Of a stretch of 64,000 nt of DNA, positions 24,018 through 37,074 are shown in pieces. The DNA comes from Conchocele bisecta (Eukaryota; Mollusca; Bivalvia; Lucinida; Thyasiridae), in NCBI GenBank assembly GCA_029237695.1, contig CM055265.1, forward strand, positions 68,235,903 to 68,299,902, written 5' to 3'. Below the pieces are notes generated by a model that worked only from the letters and a program-made list of their open reading frames with translations, had not been told where the DNA came from and searched no databases. A program made the position numbers and the translations under genes. The first letter of the stretch is position 1. Every line of letters starts with the position of its first letter.

Positions 24018-27000
24018 ATGTCTACCATAAAGCAAATGAGAGAGCAAGCTAAGAGTTGGGGAATTTGCCTAAGAGGTTTGATACTCAAGAAAGATATAGC
24101 AGATAGGATAAGTGACGCGCGAGCCGTCGTCTACGAGGAGAGGCTGCGACGTGCGGTTTCGACCGGAAGACTGCCCGCCGACCCCAAAAAACGCTCCGAG
24201 AAATTGGAGAACGAGACGACGGCCAGTCTGCGTGCCACTGCTTACGCGCAGCGTGTAAAAGAAGATCCCAGCGCACGTAGAAAACCACTATACAAGGCGT
24301 ACTACATTAAGATTTATCAAGGGTTGGTGGGGAGACCTCCTAAAAGTAGGAGAGATATCGCCAGAGCTTTGGTGGAGGAGGGTCCCAGGATTCTCGCAGA
24401 AGAAGCCGAAGTTAGGGAAACTGTTGATAGGGGTAGGAGGAAGATAGTATGGACTTTCGAGAGGGGGGTAGATGGGGAGATCGCTAATCGCATAATGAAT
24501 CGAATTCGCCCAGAGATGACCACGGCATGTTATCTGAGGTATTCGTGCTCTTATCGTATTAGGAACATCGAGACCGACGAAACGATGATCTATCACAAAC
24601 AATCAAAGGGCAGTCCGTGGATAAACGAGATTTCCAAAGCGGAGAGTTGGATATCCGATAGAGAGAAAGGTCGAAGGGACATCGACAAAGTTGATAGACC
24701 AAACACAAAATGGACCTTCGTTCGTTGGATATCGGTCGAGGTGAAGATGATCATCGACGCTCAACAACTTCTCATGGGAACGGGAAAACTCCCAGACTGG
24801 TTAAGACAGAAAAAGGGAATGTATTCCGTCGACACGTACGACGACTACTTATGTCTGTTTAGGTGCATAGCCATCCACCGTGGAGGGAGACCAGACCGCT
24901 GTTGTGAGAAGGCACGAACTCTAGCTCACGAATATCTCGGTCACGATAACGGACCGGATAGTAAGGGAATTCCCCTGAAAGATATTAAGAAGGTCGAAGA
25001 GCACTTCAAGATGGGCATTCGCGTTTACGAGCCCACCGACGAAGGATAAGGTTCCGGCAAACTACGACGCGGTCGGAGAGAAGATCATGACGATAGGAAT
25101 GTTTGGAGGTCACTCTTTTCTCATAACGAACCTTCGCAAGATGACGAACGAGTACGGGTGCACCGGATGTCAACAACGGTTCACAAAGTCGTGTAACATG
25201 CACAGGCACGCTACCACCTGCATGGGTGGGAAGACCGTGGTGACATGTCCAGGTAAGAGGGTAGAGAGACCACAGTCGGCTTTCGAGAAGGCGTTCTATC
25301 CCAAGGGGTCAGTGAGCGAGAGGTCGATTCAATGGTTGAATAGAGAAGAAGAGAAGGTGGGAAAGCACATACATCACGCGACATGTGGTCACGGTGGAGA
25401 GAGGTGGGTGGCCGGCGATCCGGTCGACGGTTATTGTCACGAGACCGAGACCGTGTTTCAGTTTCACGGATGTTACTGGCACGGGTGTCCGACGCATTGC
25501 AGGAGAGGTCACGCGAGATCGCTGTACAGGCGGGCGAAAATCCAAGACGCCAAGATAAGGGATGAGGGTTACGAGCTGGTGGTGATGTAGGAGTGCGAGT
25601 GGTTGAATGAGGTGAATACCTACTATCCACAATCGCCGCGCGAGGAGGAGACGACTCTGTACCCATCACCAATATTAGTATTACGGACATCGTAGGCGGT
25701 TATATCGACAAGTCAACAACCACTCAACCCACCAAAGACCTGACCTTCGAGGTCGAGCACGTTCCTATATCGGTGTCGTTGGGGGATACGATGGATGAAG
25801 GGATCACATACATATGCGAACGAGATCCCGACACGCTAGTCGAGAAGTTCGTGACCGAGCTGCAGATGAGAGGCAAGGCAATCAGGGAGGGGGTTAGGAA
25901 GAAGTATCTGCTGGCCGACATAGATATGCTATCGAAGTCTCAGCAAGCAAAGATTATCTCTTGGATTGACCAAGTCCCGGTGGTGGGGTTCAACTGTAGC
26001 AGGTACAACCTGAACCTCATCAAGCAGTACTTTGTAGAGAAGTTGGCGGCCACCGTGAATAAGGTGATAGTCGGAAAGAGAGCCAGCACGACGATGTTTC
26101 TGTTTACCCCGGAGTTTAGATTTCTCGACATCATCCAGTATCTGGGACCCGGTACCACGTACGACCGGTGGGTTAAGGCGTACGACTGTAAAACGATAAA
26201 GTCTCACTTCCCGTACGAGTGGTTCGATAGCGCGGACAAGCTCGACCATCCGGGGCTGCCAGACTATCCCGAGTGGTACTCGAAGTTAGAAGGGTGAGTT
26301 CCTACTGTCGTTGTCCGAGTGGAAAGAGTGTAAGAAGGTATTCCAAGAAAATGGGATGAAGACGTTCAAGGAATGGTTGCAACACTACAACGACTTGGAT
26401 GTCGGACCGTTCCTGGAGGCTCTGACTAAGATGACGGAGTTCTACAGAGGAAGAGGTGTGGATATACTCAAGGATGCTGTGTCTCTGCCCGGTGTTTCCC
26501 TTCAGTACCTACTCCGCGGGTCGATCGATGGGAAGGCGGACACGCCCGAGCTGTGGTCGCCGAAGTCTGAAACTTATGAGATAATGAAGCAGGGATTGGT
26601 CGGTGGTCCGTCCATAGTGTTCTCCAGATACGCAGAGGCTGGCAGGTCGACGATCAGGGGTCAGGTAGGTAGTCGGGAGGAGAAGATGTGCAAGGCGGTG
26701 ATAGGGTACGACGCCAATGCGCTGTATCTGTCTACCCTGTCGAAAGACATGCCGTGCGGGGAGGAGACGATATGGACGTGTGACGATCCGGAAAGACAGT
26801 CGTATGTAGACTGTTTCGTGAGGAAGGTCAGGAGTGAAAAGTGGTTCGGATTTGCGGAGTTGGATATAGAGGTCCCGGAAACGTTGAGAGACAAGTTCTC
26901 GGAAATGTCACCGCTGTTTGTTAATCGAGAAGTCGATGAGAACGAGGTTCCGCAGCACATGAAGGACTACCTGGCCGGGACCGGGAGGAAAAGGGTCGAA

Positions 27001-27863
27001 GGACAGAGAAAGCTCGTGGGGGCAATGTCCGCCAAGAAGATGATCATATACTCCCCACTGCTAAAGTGGTATCTGGAGCACAGTCTGATCGTCAAGGCGG
27101 TGCATAGGGTGATAGACTACACGCCAGGCAAACCGTTTCAATGGTTCGTGGAAGAGGTCACCGCTGCCAGACGGACGGGGGACGTAGACAAGAGCAAGGC
27201 GGTGTTGGCCGAGATATTCAAACTGGTTGGCAACGCGTGTTGTGGCAAGCTGATAGAGGTACAAGAGAGACACATGAACACCACATATACGAAGGATGAG
27301 AAAACTGTCGACCGGTCGGCGTGGTTCGAAGACCTGGAGGAGATTGGGGAGGCTTACGAGATATCGAGCAGGAAGACTCGAGTGGTGATCAACAGACCGT
27401 TTCAGTGTGGCATAGCGGTCTACCAGTTGGCCAAGCTCCGGATGCTGGAGTTCCACTACGACTTCTTGGACAAGTACGTGGATCGCGGAGATTTCGAACT
27501 TATACAGATGGACACTGACAGTATGTACTTCGCGGTGTCTGAGAAGACGCTGGCGGAGGTGGTGAGAAAGAAGATGAAGAGAAAGTTCAATAAGGAGAAG
27601 ACCGAGTGGTTGGCGTGGGACGCGTGGAGCAACAGAACTCCGGGATTGTTCAAGCTGGAATTCGAGGGAGATAGAGCCATCGCTCTGTGTAGCAACTGTT
27701 ACTAAGTGAGTGGTGACGGAAAATCTAAGCACTCGGCCAAGGGGATGTCAAAGAGATCTAACGATCTGACTTGGGGAAGATACAAGAGTGCTCTCGAAGG
27801 GGGTAGGGGTATGGCGGAGAACAGGGGATACCGAATGGTTAACGGGGTGATGAAGACGTACAG
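24018..27863 (+). pseudogene. Protein-primed DNA polymerase B (pPolB), main part
   Basis: I chose the ATG at 24,018, directly after the TIR ('MSTIKQMREQAKSWG'). The N-terminal region contains 'YDDYLCLFRCIAIHRGG' (~24,840-24,890). A Cys/His segment 'CTGCQQRFTKSCNMHRH' (~25,160-25,210) and 'VFQFHGCYWHGCPTHC' (~25,455-25,500) follow. Then comes the exonuclease region: exo II reads 'VVGFNCSRYNLNL' with Asn where the palindrome copy has Asp. Exo III is near 'HYNDLDVGPF' (~26,380). Polymerase motif A 'YDANALYLS' is at ~26,707-26,733, motif B 'LVGNACCGKL' at ~27,220-27,250, motif C 'DTDSMY' at 27,511-27,528. Lesions: frameshift near 25,048, TAG at 25,588, frameshift near 25,660, frameshift near 26,290, TAA at 27,703, and the 13.6-kb insertion after 27,863. 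It would have replicated the element from a terminal protein. Confidence 0.92.
27858..27863 (+). repeat. Target-site duplication GTACAG, left copy
   Basis: GTACAG lies at the last pPolB-like codons and recurs at 41,474-41,479 where pPolB-like coding resumes. Bases outside the six differ, as expected for a staggered-cut duplication. Confidence 0.75.
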
Positions 27864-27889
27864 TCGTTTCTGTCAAAATGTTCCGGGTT

Positions 27890-28350
27890 TATACGTGTAC
27901 AAAGTGTTTTGCGTTGCGTATCCGTGGAGTTTCCGTTAGTTGCGTTTCAAACCGTGTGTCGTCTACGTGTAATACATTTTCGGCCATGCGTTACGTTTCC
28001 CCACTATTGGGCATGCGCGAAAGTCGAACAAACCGTGTTCAACGCATTGAGTTTCAAAAGCGTGTAATCCGTGTACAACGGTTGTAAAGTTTAACGCATA
28101 CAACGGTTGTAAACAACGCATTGAGTTTCAAAAGCGTGTAATCCGTGTACAACGGTTGTAAACGTATACAACGGTTGTAAACGTATACAACGCTAAGGTA
28201 AATCGTTTAAACGATTTAACGCTTTATTTGACGATCGGTTACTCGCTTCTACATGTACACAGCACCGTACAGATGAAACCGTGTTATACGTATAACACGT
28301 TTCCACGTGTTTTAACGCATTACACGTTTTGGTATGCCAACCGTGCATCG
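27890..28350. repeat. Left subterminal array of the insertion
   Basis: A 44-bp stretch with AGTTTCAAAAGCGTGTAATC and CGTGTACAACGGTTGTAAA occurs twice ~74 bp apart (28,043 and 28,118), surrounded by shorter copies of GTATACAACG and GTTGTAAACG. The array is rich in CpG compared with its surroundings. Related units occur inverted at the other end. Confidence 0.7.
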
Positions 28351-28755
28351 CGTAGAATGCGCATGCACAGATCGTTCTTCGTGTGTGTATATATACTTCT
28401 AGACTCAGCAGGGCTTCTAAAATGTTCAGTTTTCCGGTTCTGGACCGATTTTTGAACTCTCAGACCGATTGAGATTTGAAAACTAGTCTTAAAAATCGGT
28501 CCGAGAAAAATTGCCAGTCGGCTGCTATTTCGCTATAAACCTTGTAAACTGATCGGTTTTGACCACCAAGTAATTTATGACACATATCCGCGGGCCATAT
28601 CCTTTTTAAACCAGTGTGCAGCGCGCTGTGTATTTAGTTTCTCTCAAATATCGATATTTCTTAACACACGCGTGGGACAGGTGTATAGCGGATTAGTGAC
28701 AGAAATAGACTGGCTTCAGCGTAAAGATACGAGAGTTCCTAGACTCGCCATTTCT

Positions 28756-28906
28756 GAGGTCTATAAATACATAAAATATGCTAAAAGCATCAATGAATGA
28801 AGAAAACAATGATTTTTTATATGGAGGGTGTAAAATAAAAAAAAATATTATTTTTTTCTTCATTCATTGAAGCTTTTAGGCATATTTAATGTATTTTTTG
28901 ACCTCG
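28756..28906. mobile_element. Small hairpin MITE
   Basis: AAATATGCTAAAAGCATCAA with TGAATGAAGAAAA at 28,770-28,806 pairs with an inverted copy at 28,857-28,905 (TTCATTCATTGAAGCTTTT and onward). Arms are ~48 bp; the middle is AT-rich. Confidence 0.6.
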
Positions 28907-28924
28907 GTCCGTTACTTCAACCTG

Positions 28925-29745
28925 TGATACACTCCCGCCTGCGATTCGCTTACCAAGAATTGCAATCCAGCGGTCCTTGAATTGCAATTCTTCCCCTCTG
29001 GAATTGCAGTCTAATTGCAGTCTAATTGCGGTCCAAACGCGGTCCCGTTTTTGCGGTCATTCTTTCGCGATACCGTTTGTGCGGTCATTCTTTCGCGGTC
29101 CAGTTTGTGCGGTCATTCTTTCGCGATACCGTTTGTGCGGTCATTCTTTCGCTATTTCCGGTAAAAACTTACCGTATCATCGTACAGTACAGTTTGTTTA
29201 CATTATCAGTGATTATACAAACGTACTATACGAATATTATACAAACATACGATATCCGTTCGTATATACGATATATCCGTACGGATATTGTATGAATATA
29301 AAGTGGGTCATCCTGTAGTTAAAATATACCGATGCACCGGTTCATTTCGAATGTAAACATCCGGTTTTCATTTCGATCATCTGCCATAATTTGAAGTTTT
29401 TCAAAATGAATAAATGTTCAGTTTTACGATACAGAAACAATATTTAAAACTGAGGATTGTGAAGTACGGTATCACTGTACATATACATGTGTGTTCAATA
29501 TACAGTAATTCATCACTGTACTCCGCACCACCGCCGGGGACACAAAACAATGATCCCCCACGCACACCAGCCATCTACATTTGGCGTCCTAAAAGTTCCG
29601 GTCTATATCCCACAGTGGGAACAATGTGTATCACCACCACCACCAGTTTTTGTCTATGACTACACTACACACCCCCCCCCCCCACCGCCCCCGACCACCA
29701 TTCTGTGTAAGCGGTGAGTGGCCGAGACTTCTGTCTGTAACGCAG
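28925..29745 (+). repeat. Cassette copy 1 (full length) preceding the minisatellite
   Basis: It starts CACTCCCGCCTGCGATTC and contains repeats of TGCGGTCATTCTTTCGC (four near copies), a palindromic TACGAT/ATCGTA-rich segment, and a C-rich tract at 29,670-29,690. It recurs nearly whole at 31,108-31,865 and partly at 32,487 and 33,179. Open frames through it are accidental; the two main copies share them only because they are duplicates. Confidence 0.8.
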
Positions 29746-31107
29746 GATGACGTGGCGACTGATCAAGTGCTACTAGTCCTGGTGCGATGACCGACTGATC
29801 AAGTGCTATACTAGTCTTGGTGCGATGGCCGACTGATCAAGTTCTAAACTAGTCATGGTGCGATGGCCGACTGATCGAGTGCTATACTAGTCCAGGTGCG
29901 ATGGCCGACTGAGCAAGGGCTAAACTAGTCTTGGTGCGATGGCCGACTGATCAAGTTCTAAACTAGTCGTGGTGCGATGGCCGACTTATCAAGTCTAAAC
30001 TAGTCCTGGTGCGATGGCCGATTGAGCAAGGGCAAAACAAAATAGTCTTGATGCGGTGGCCGACTGATCAAGTTCTAAACTAGTCCTGGTGCGATGGCCG
30101 ACTGATCAAGTTCTAAACTAGTCCTGGTGCGATGGCCGACTGAGCAAGGGCAAAACTAGTCATGGTGCGGTGGCCGACTGATCAAGTTCTAAACTAGTCC
30201 TGGTGCGATGGCCGACAGATCAAGGACTAAACTAGTCTTGGTGCGATGGCCGACTGATCAAGTTCTAAACTAGTCGTGGTGCGATGGCCGACTGATCAAG
30301 TTCTAAACTAGTCCTGGTGCGATGTCTGACCGATCAAGTGCTATAATAGTCCTGGTGCGATGGCCGACTAATCAAGGGCTAAACTAGTCGCAGTGCGATG
30401 GCCGACTGATCAAGGGCTAAACTATTCCTGGTGCGATGGTCGACTGATCAAGTTCTAAACTAGTCCTGGTGCGATGGCCGACTGATCAAGTTATAAACTA
30501 GTCCTGGTGCGATGGCCGATTGATCGAGTGCTATACTAGTCCTGGTGCGATGGCCGACTGATCAAGTGCTAAAGTAGTACTGGTGTGATGGCCGATTGAT
30601 CAAGTTATAAACTAGTCCTGGTGCGATGGCCGATTGATCGAGTGCTATACTAGTCCTGGTGCGATGGCCGACTGATCAAGTGCTAAAGTAGTACTGGTGT
30701 GATGGCCGACTGATCAAGTTCTAAACTAGTCCTGGTGTGATGGCCGACTGATTGAGTGCTATACTAGTCCTGGTGCGATGGCCGACTGATCAAGTGCTAA
30801 AGTAGTCCTGGTGTGATGGCCGAATGATCTAGTGCTATACTCGGCATGGCCGACTGATCACGTGCTATACTGGGCATGGTGAGATGGCCAACTGATCAAG
30901 TGCTATACTGGGCATGGTGCAATGGGCGACTGATCAAGCGCTATACTAGTTATGGTGCGATGGCAGACTGATCAAGTGCTCTGCTAGTCCTGGTGCGTTG
31001 GCCGACTGATCAAGTGCTATACTCGGCATGGCCGACTGATCACGTGCTATACTGGGCATGGTGAGATGGCCAACTAATCAAGTGCTATACGTACTGGGCA
31101 TGGTGAA

Positions 31108-31865
31108 ATACTACACTCCCGCCTGCGATTCACTTACCAAGAATTGCAATCCAGCGGTCGTTGAATTGCAATTCGTCCGCTCTGAAATTGCAGTCTCAAT
31201 GCGGCTCCAATCGCTTTTGGTCGTTGTTGCGGTCATTCTTTCGCGATACCGTTTGTGCGGTAATTCTTTCGCGGTCCAGTTTGTGCGGTCATTCTTCGCG
31301 ATACCGTTTGTGCGGTCATTCTTTCGCTATTTCCGTTAAAAACTTACCGTATCATCGTATAGTACAGTTTGTTTACATTATACAACGTACTATACGAATA
31401 TTATACAAAAAACATACGATATCCGTTCGTATATACGATATATCCGTACGGATATGGTATGAATATACAGTGGGTCATCGTGCGGTTAAAATATACCGAT
31501 GCACCGGTTCATTTCGCATGTAAACATCCGGTTTTCATTTCGATCATCTGCCACAATTTTAAGTTTTTCAAAATGAATAAATGTTCAGTTTTACGATACA
31601 GAAACAATTTAAAACTGAGGATTGTGAAGTACGGTATCACAGTGCATATACATGTGTGTTCAATACAGCAATTCATCAGTAATTCATCATTGTACTCCGC
31701 ACCACCGCCGGGGACACAAAACAATGATCCCCCACACACACCAGCCATCTACATTTGGCGTCCTAAAAGTTCCGGTCTATATCCCACAGTGGGAACAATG
31801 TGTATCACCACCACCACCAGTTTTTGTCTATGACTACACAACAACCCCCACCCCCGACCACCACT
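31108..31865 (+). repeat. Cassette copy 2
   Basis: Near-duplicate of 28,925-29,745, from ACTCCCGCCTGCGATTCACT to the C-rich tract, with small deletions. Confidence 0.85.
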
Positions 31866-32486
31866 AAACTAGTCCTGGTGCGATGGCCGACTGATCGAGT
31901 GCTATACTAGTCGTCCTGGTGCGATGGCCGACTAATCAAGGGCTAAACTAGTCTCAGTGCGATGGCCGACTGATCAAGGGCTAAACTATTCCTGGTGCGA
32001 TGGTCGACTGATCAAGTTCTAAACTAGTCCTGGTGCGATGGCCGACTGATCAAGTTATAAACTAGTCCCGGTGCGATGACCGACTGATCGAGTGCTATAC
32101 TAGTCCTGGTGTGATGGCCGACTGATTGAGTGCTATACTAGTCCTGGTGCGATGGCCGACTGATCAAGTGCTAAAGTAGTCCTGGTGTGATGGCCGAATG
32201 ATCTAGTGCTATACTCGGCATGGCCGACTGATCACGTGCTATACTGGGCATGGTGAGATGGCCAACTGATCAAATGCTATACTGGGCATGGTGCAATGGG
32301 CGACTGATCAAGCGCTATACTAGTTATGGTGCGATGGCAGACTGATCAAGTGCTCTGCTAGTCTGGTGCGATGGCCGACTGATCAAGTGCTATACTCGGC
32401 ATGGCCGACTGATCACGTGCTATACTGGGGTCATGGTGAGATGGCCAACTAATCAAGTGATATACGTACTGGGCATGGTGAAATAC

Positions 32487-32694
32487 TACACTCCCGCCTG
32501 CGATTCATAAGTAATTCATCATTGTACTCCGCACCACCGCGGGGGACACAAAACAATGATCCCCCACACACACCAGCCATCTACATTTGGCATCCTAAAA
32601 GTTCCGGTCTATATCACCACCACCAGTTTGTGTCTATGCCTACACTACACCCCCCCACCGACCACCACTTCTGTCTGTAACGCAGGATGACGTG
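32487..32694 (+). repeat. Cassette copy 3 (internally deleted)
   Basis: Begins CACTCCCGCCTGCGATTCAT and jumps directly to the 3' part of the cassette (AATTCATCATTGTACTCCGC), so the middle ~550 bp is missing. Confidence 0.85.
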
Positions 32695-33178
32695 GCTGAC
32701 TAATCAAGTGCTAAACTAGTCCTGGTGCGATGGCCGACTGATCGAGTGCTATACTAGTCCTGGTGCGATGGCCGACTGATCAAGGGCTAAACTAGTCTCG
32801 GTGCGATGGCTGAATGATCAAGGGCTAAACTATTCCTGGTGCGATGGTCGACTGATCAAGTTCTAAACTAGTCCTGGTGTGATGGCCGACTGATCAAGTG
32901 CTATACTCGGCATGGCCGACTGATCACGTGTTATACTGGGCATGGTGAGATGGCCAATTGATCAAGTGCTATGCTGGGCATGGTGCAATGGGCGACTGAT
33001 CAAGCGCTATACTAGTTATGGTGCGATGGCAGACTGATCAAGTGCTCTGCTAGTCCTGGTGCGATGGCCGACTGATCAAGTGCTATACTCGGCATGGCCG
33101 ACTGATCACGTGCTATACTGGGCATGGTGAGATGGCCAACTAATCAAGTGATATACGTACTGGGCATGGTGAAATACT

Positions 33179-33385
33179 ACACTCCCGCCTGCGATTCATA
33201 AGTAATTCATCATTGTACTCCGCACCACCGCGGGGGACACAAAACAATGATCCCCCACACACACCAGCCATCTACATTTGGCATCCTAAAAGTTCCGGTC
33301 TATATCACCACCACCAGTTTGTGTCTATGACTACACTACACCCCCCCACCGACCACCACTTCTGTCTGTAACGCAGGATGACATG
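33179..33385 (+). repeat. Cassette copy 4 (same internal deletion)
   Basis: Carries the same deletion junction as copy 3, so copies 3 and 4 arose from one another by block duplication. Confidence 0.85.
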
Positions 33386-34659
33386 GCCATCTCACTTATG
33401 GTGCGATGGCAGACTGATCAAGTGCTCTACTGGTCCTGGTGCGATGACCGAATGATCAAGGGCTAAACTAGTCCTGGTGCGATGGCCGACTGATCAAGTT
33501 CTATACTAGTCCTGGTGCGATGGCCGACTGATCAAGGACTACACTAGTCCTGGTATGATGGCAAAACTGATCAAGGGCTAAACTAGTCCTGGTATGATGG
33601 CCGACTGACCAAGGGCTAAACTAGTCCTGGAGCGATGGCTGACTGATCTAGTTCTATACTAGTCATGGTGAGATTGCCGACAGATCAAGTGCTAAACTAG
33701 TCCTGGAGCGCTGGCCGACTGATCAAGTTCTAAACTAGTCCTGGTGCGATGGCCGACTGATCGAGTGCTATTACTTGTCCTGGTGCGATGGCCGACTGAT
33801 CAAGGGCTAAACTAGTCGGTGCGATAGCCGACTGATCAAGTGCTATACTAGTCCTGGTGTGATGGCCGACTGAACAAGTTCTAAACTAGTCCTGGTGCGA
33901 TGGCCGACTGATCAAGTGCTATACTAGTCCTGGTGTGATGGCCGACTGACAAGTTCTAAACTAGTCCTGGTGCGATGGCCGACTGATCAAGTGGCTGATA
34001 CTGGTGAGATGGGAAACGATTCAAGTAAACTAGTCCTGGTGCGATGGCCACTGTCCAAGTCAACTAGACCTGGAGCGATCCGACTGATCAAGTGCTAAAC
34101 TAGTCCTGGTGTGATGGCCGACTGATCAAGTGCTAAACTAGTCCTGGAGCGATGTCCGACTGATCAAGTGCTAAACTATAGTCCTGGTGTGATGGCCGAC
34201 TGATCAAGTGCTAAACTAGTCCTGGTGCGATGGCCGACTGATCAAGTGCTAAACTAGTCATGGTGTGATGGCCGACTGATCAAATCGTATGCCATAATAA
34301 CTAGATGGCCATGGCCTGCATGTCGTGCCCGCCGAGGCATTTGATAGTACAAACAATTTTTTTTATTGCAACAAAGCTTTAGCCCGTTGACGTAAAAACA
34401 TGCCGCACCCGCCGAGGCTTTGATAGTATACCCAAAAACTTTAACTAAAAAACACTTTAACCAAAAAATTTATCCTGAATGCACACCAATGTGCCAACTA
34501 TATCGCTCTGTCTGCAAGCGGGCCCAACAAAAACTTTAAGGGAAATTTCAAAGTAATTTGACAGTGACATTGGGCACATATAAATAATAATGAAAATGTG
34601 GGTGACAAATACACCGTATGTGAAGTTTCGAGTGAATTGGTGAAGCGGTTTCAGAGATA

Positions 34660-36850
34660 TAGTGTTATATCAGAGACATCATCTGAGACATTTTCTGGCA
34701 AAATAAACATTAATTCATCATTAATACACATATTTATTGGCATTATTATACATTTTATATCGGCCGTAAATTTCCACACTGCTATCAGGGGCGATAACCG
34801 TGTTTCCTTAAAATGTTACCAAGACATTACTATTTATTTTTTGATGTGCAATGATCATACTTTATAATCTGTCGAAAACATTATTTTTTCAGGGAAACAC
34901 ATTTAATTAGTATAAGTAATTAAAAAAAAATATCATGCCCCATTTGCCTATGGAAATAGCCTGATATCACCGCGTGTCACTATCAGTGAAATAAACATTA
35001 CTAAATGATTATATCCATATAACGGGCACTCGTAATGTTTAGAACTGGTGGAATAGTGACACAATTATACACTTATTTAATTCCTACAAATAACTGAGAA
35101 TACACATAACTTTAATGTCCTTGTGCCTACTGAGTGGGTATGTACCTTTAATTAGCATAAATTATTAAAAACAAGAAATGCGTCTGTCGAACGCGGATGC
35201 CACCTGCAGCATATTTGAGAAACTATGACAAAGTGGTTAACCGAAAAGTGTGACGGACGGACAGACGGACGGACGGTCCAAACACTATATGCCACCGTTT
35301 CTTTGAAACGGTGCACCCGGTGGCATAAAAATATCATGCCTCATTTGAATATGAAAATAGCTTGATACCACTGCTAGTCATTATCAGTAAAATAAATATT
35401 ACTAAATGATTATATATGGATAGCGGGCACACATAATTTTTAGAACTGGTGGAATAGTGACACAATTATACATTTATTTAATTGCTATAAAGAACAGTTT
35501 GTGCCTACTGAGTGGGCATGTACCTTTAAAAACTTTAACCTTAAATCAAAAAAATTTAACCGGACGGATGTACGTACGTACGTATGTAGGCCAATGTGAC
35601 AACTATATCGCACTGTCCACATGCAGGCATGTCAAAAACTAAAAAAGTAATTTTACCTTGATATTGGGCACAGGGGTTGCAGGAGTTGAGCATAGAATGA
35701 AAATATGGATGATGATAAACACACATGTGAAGCTTCGAGTGAATTGGCGAAGCTGTTTCTGAGATATAGTGTTCTTAAAAACTTTAACCTACGGTAAATA
35801 AAAATCAGATGGCCATGGCCCGCATGTTGAGCCCACCGAGGCATTTGATGGTGTCCGAGTATATTTATTTGAAGTTTGAATTAACGTATGTAAAAGCTTT
35901 AACGCAAATTTGAAATTCATTTGACCTTGATCTTGGGCATGTGGGTCGCATGCGTGGGCTATAATATGAAAATATGGATGATAATAAAGAATTATCTGAA
36001 GTTTGAAGCAAATCTGGGTAAGTGTTGTGGAGATATAGGTATGCAAAAACTTTAACAAAAAATTTCAAAAACAAAGTCATTTGACCTTGACCTTGGGGCA
36101 CAGGGGCCGCATGAGTGGGGATGACAGAATGAATATATGGATTATGACTAATAAGCATTTGATGTTTCAAGTCAATGTGACTGAGGATATGGTATTTAAA
36201 AACATACACCGATTTCGGACGGACTGACGCACGGACGTCATTGTGATCACTAAGTCTCGCTTTCCGCAAGCAGGCTCGGCAAAAAAAATACAGATGGACG
36301 TCAATGTGCAGACTATATCGCACTGTTCTCAGGCAGTCGCGACAACAATTGTCCAACCCCTTTTTAAAGGTGCAAGCCCACTCAGTAGGCTAAAAATGCT
36401 CTTTATGGGAATTAAATAAGTGTATAATTGTCACTATTCCACTACTTTAATAATAAACATTACGAGTGCCCGCTATACAGATATAATCATTTGGTAATAT
36501 TTATTTTACTGATAGTGACGCGCGGTGGTATCGTTATTTTCATGTGCAAATGGGGAATATATTTTATAATTATTTATACTATTAAATTAAATGCATCAAC
36601 TGAAAAAAAAATTGACAGATTATAAAGTATGATCATTGCACATCAAAAAATAAATACAGAGAATAAATAGTAATGTCCGTTAACATTTTAAGGAAACACG
36701 GTTATCGTCCCTGATATCAATGTGGAAATTTTATTCTGATATAAAATGTATAATAATGCCAAACAATACGTGGGTAATGGTAAATGATTGTTTATCTGGC
36801 CAGAAAATGTCTCCGATGATGTCTCTGACATAAAGAACATTTTTTGCCTA
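34660..36850. repeat. Dispersed non-coding repeat with ~450-bp inverted arms
   Basis: 34,660-35,110 (with TGTGCAATGATCATACTTTA and GGAATAGTGACACAATTATA) is repeated inverted at 36,395-36,850. Part of the left arm (34,930-35,090) is also directly duplicated at 35,329-35,490. Between are stretches such as TTTGACCTTGACCTTGGGCA, AAAACTTTAAC and GGACGGACGG and two copies of GCCGAGGCATTTGAT (34,335; 35,835). This style of repeat is common, in my knowledge, in bivalve genomes. No protein frame. Confidence 0.65.
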
Positions 36851-37074
36851 CTGAGTGGGCATGTACCTTAACGCTAGCTCCGCCCTGTCCAGTGAGACCT
36901 ATGCATGTGTTAAGTTTTTCATAAAAATATTGCAAAGGGTGTTCGCGTTATGCGCCGGACAAATCAGTGCGCGAAAAAACAAAGGGAGATAACTAAACTA
37001 GAAAATGTGTTCATAGAACACGGATACCCCACATATCGCTTTGATAGTAAACAAGGCAAAATTCCAGTGTCCAA

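Larger units (their letters stand above)
29745..34290 (+). repeat. 38-bp minisatellite array with interspersed cassettes
   Basis: The unit is CTGGTGCGATGGCCGACTGA followed by TCAAGTTCTAAACTAGTC, 38 bp. Tens of copies cover 29,745-31,105, 31,866-32,482, 32,695-33,174 and 33,390-34,290. Variant units (CTATACT for CTAAACT, GGGCATGG for AGTCCTGG) recur in the same order in different blocks, showing block duplications on top of unit duplications. Confidence 0.95.

Noticed and set aside
27061..27732. 223-codon minus-strand frame
   Set aside because: Antisense of the pPolB motif B-C region, which is clearly the real coding strand.
29026..29295. Small protein with repeated 'AVILSRYRLCGHSF'
   Set aside because: The repetition comes from tandem TGCGGTCATTCTTTCGC DNA motifs, not from protein selection.
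31509..31833. Coding potential of the cassettes
   Set aside because: Frames appear in both large cassettes only because they are duplicates; differing indels shift the frames and no family motif is present.
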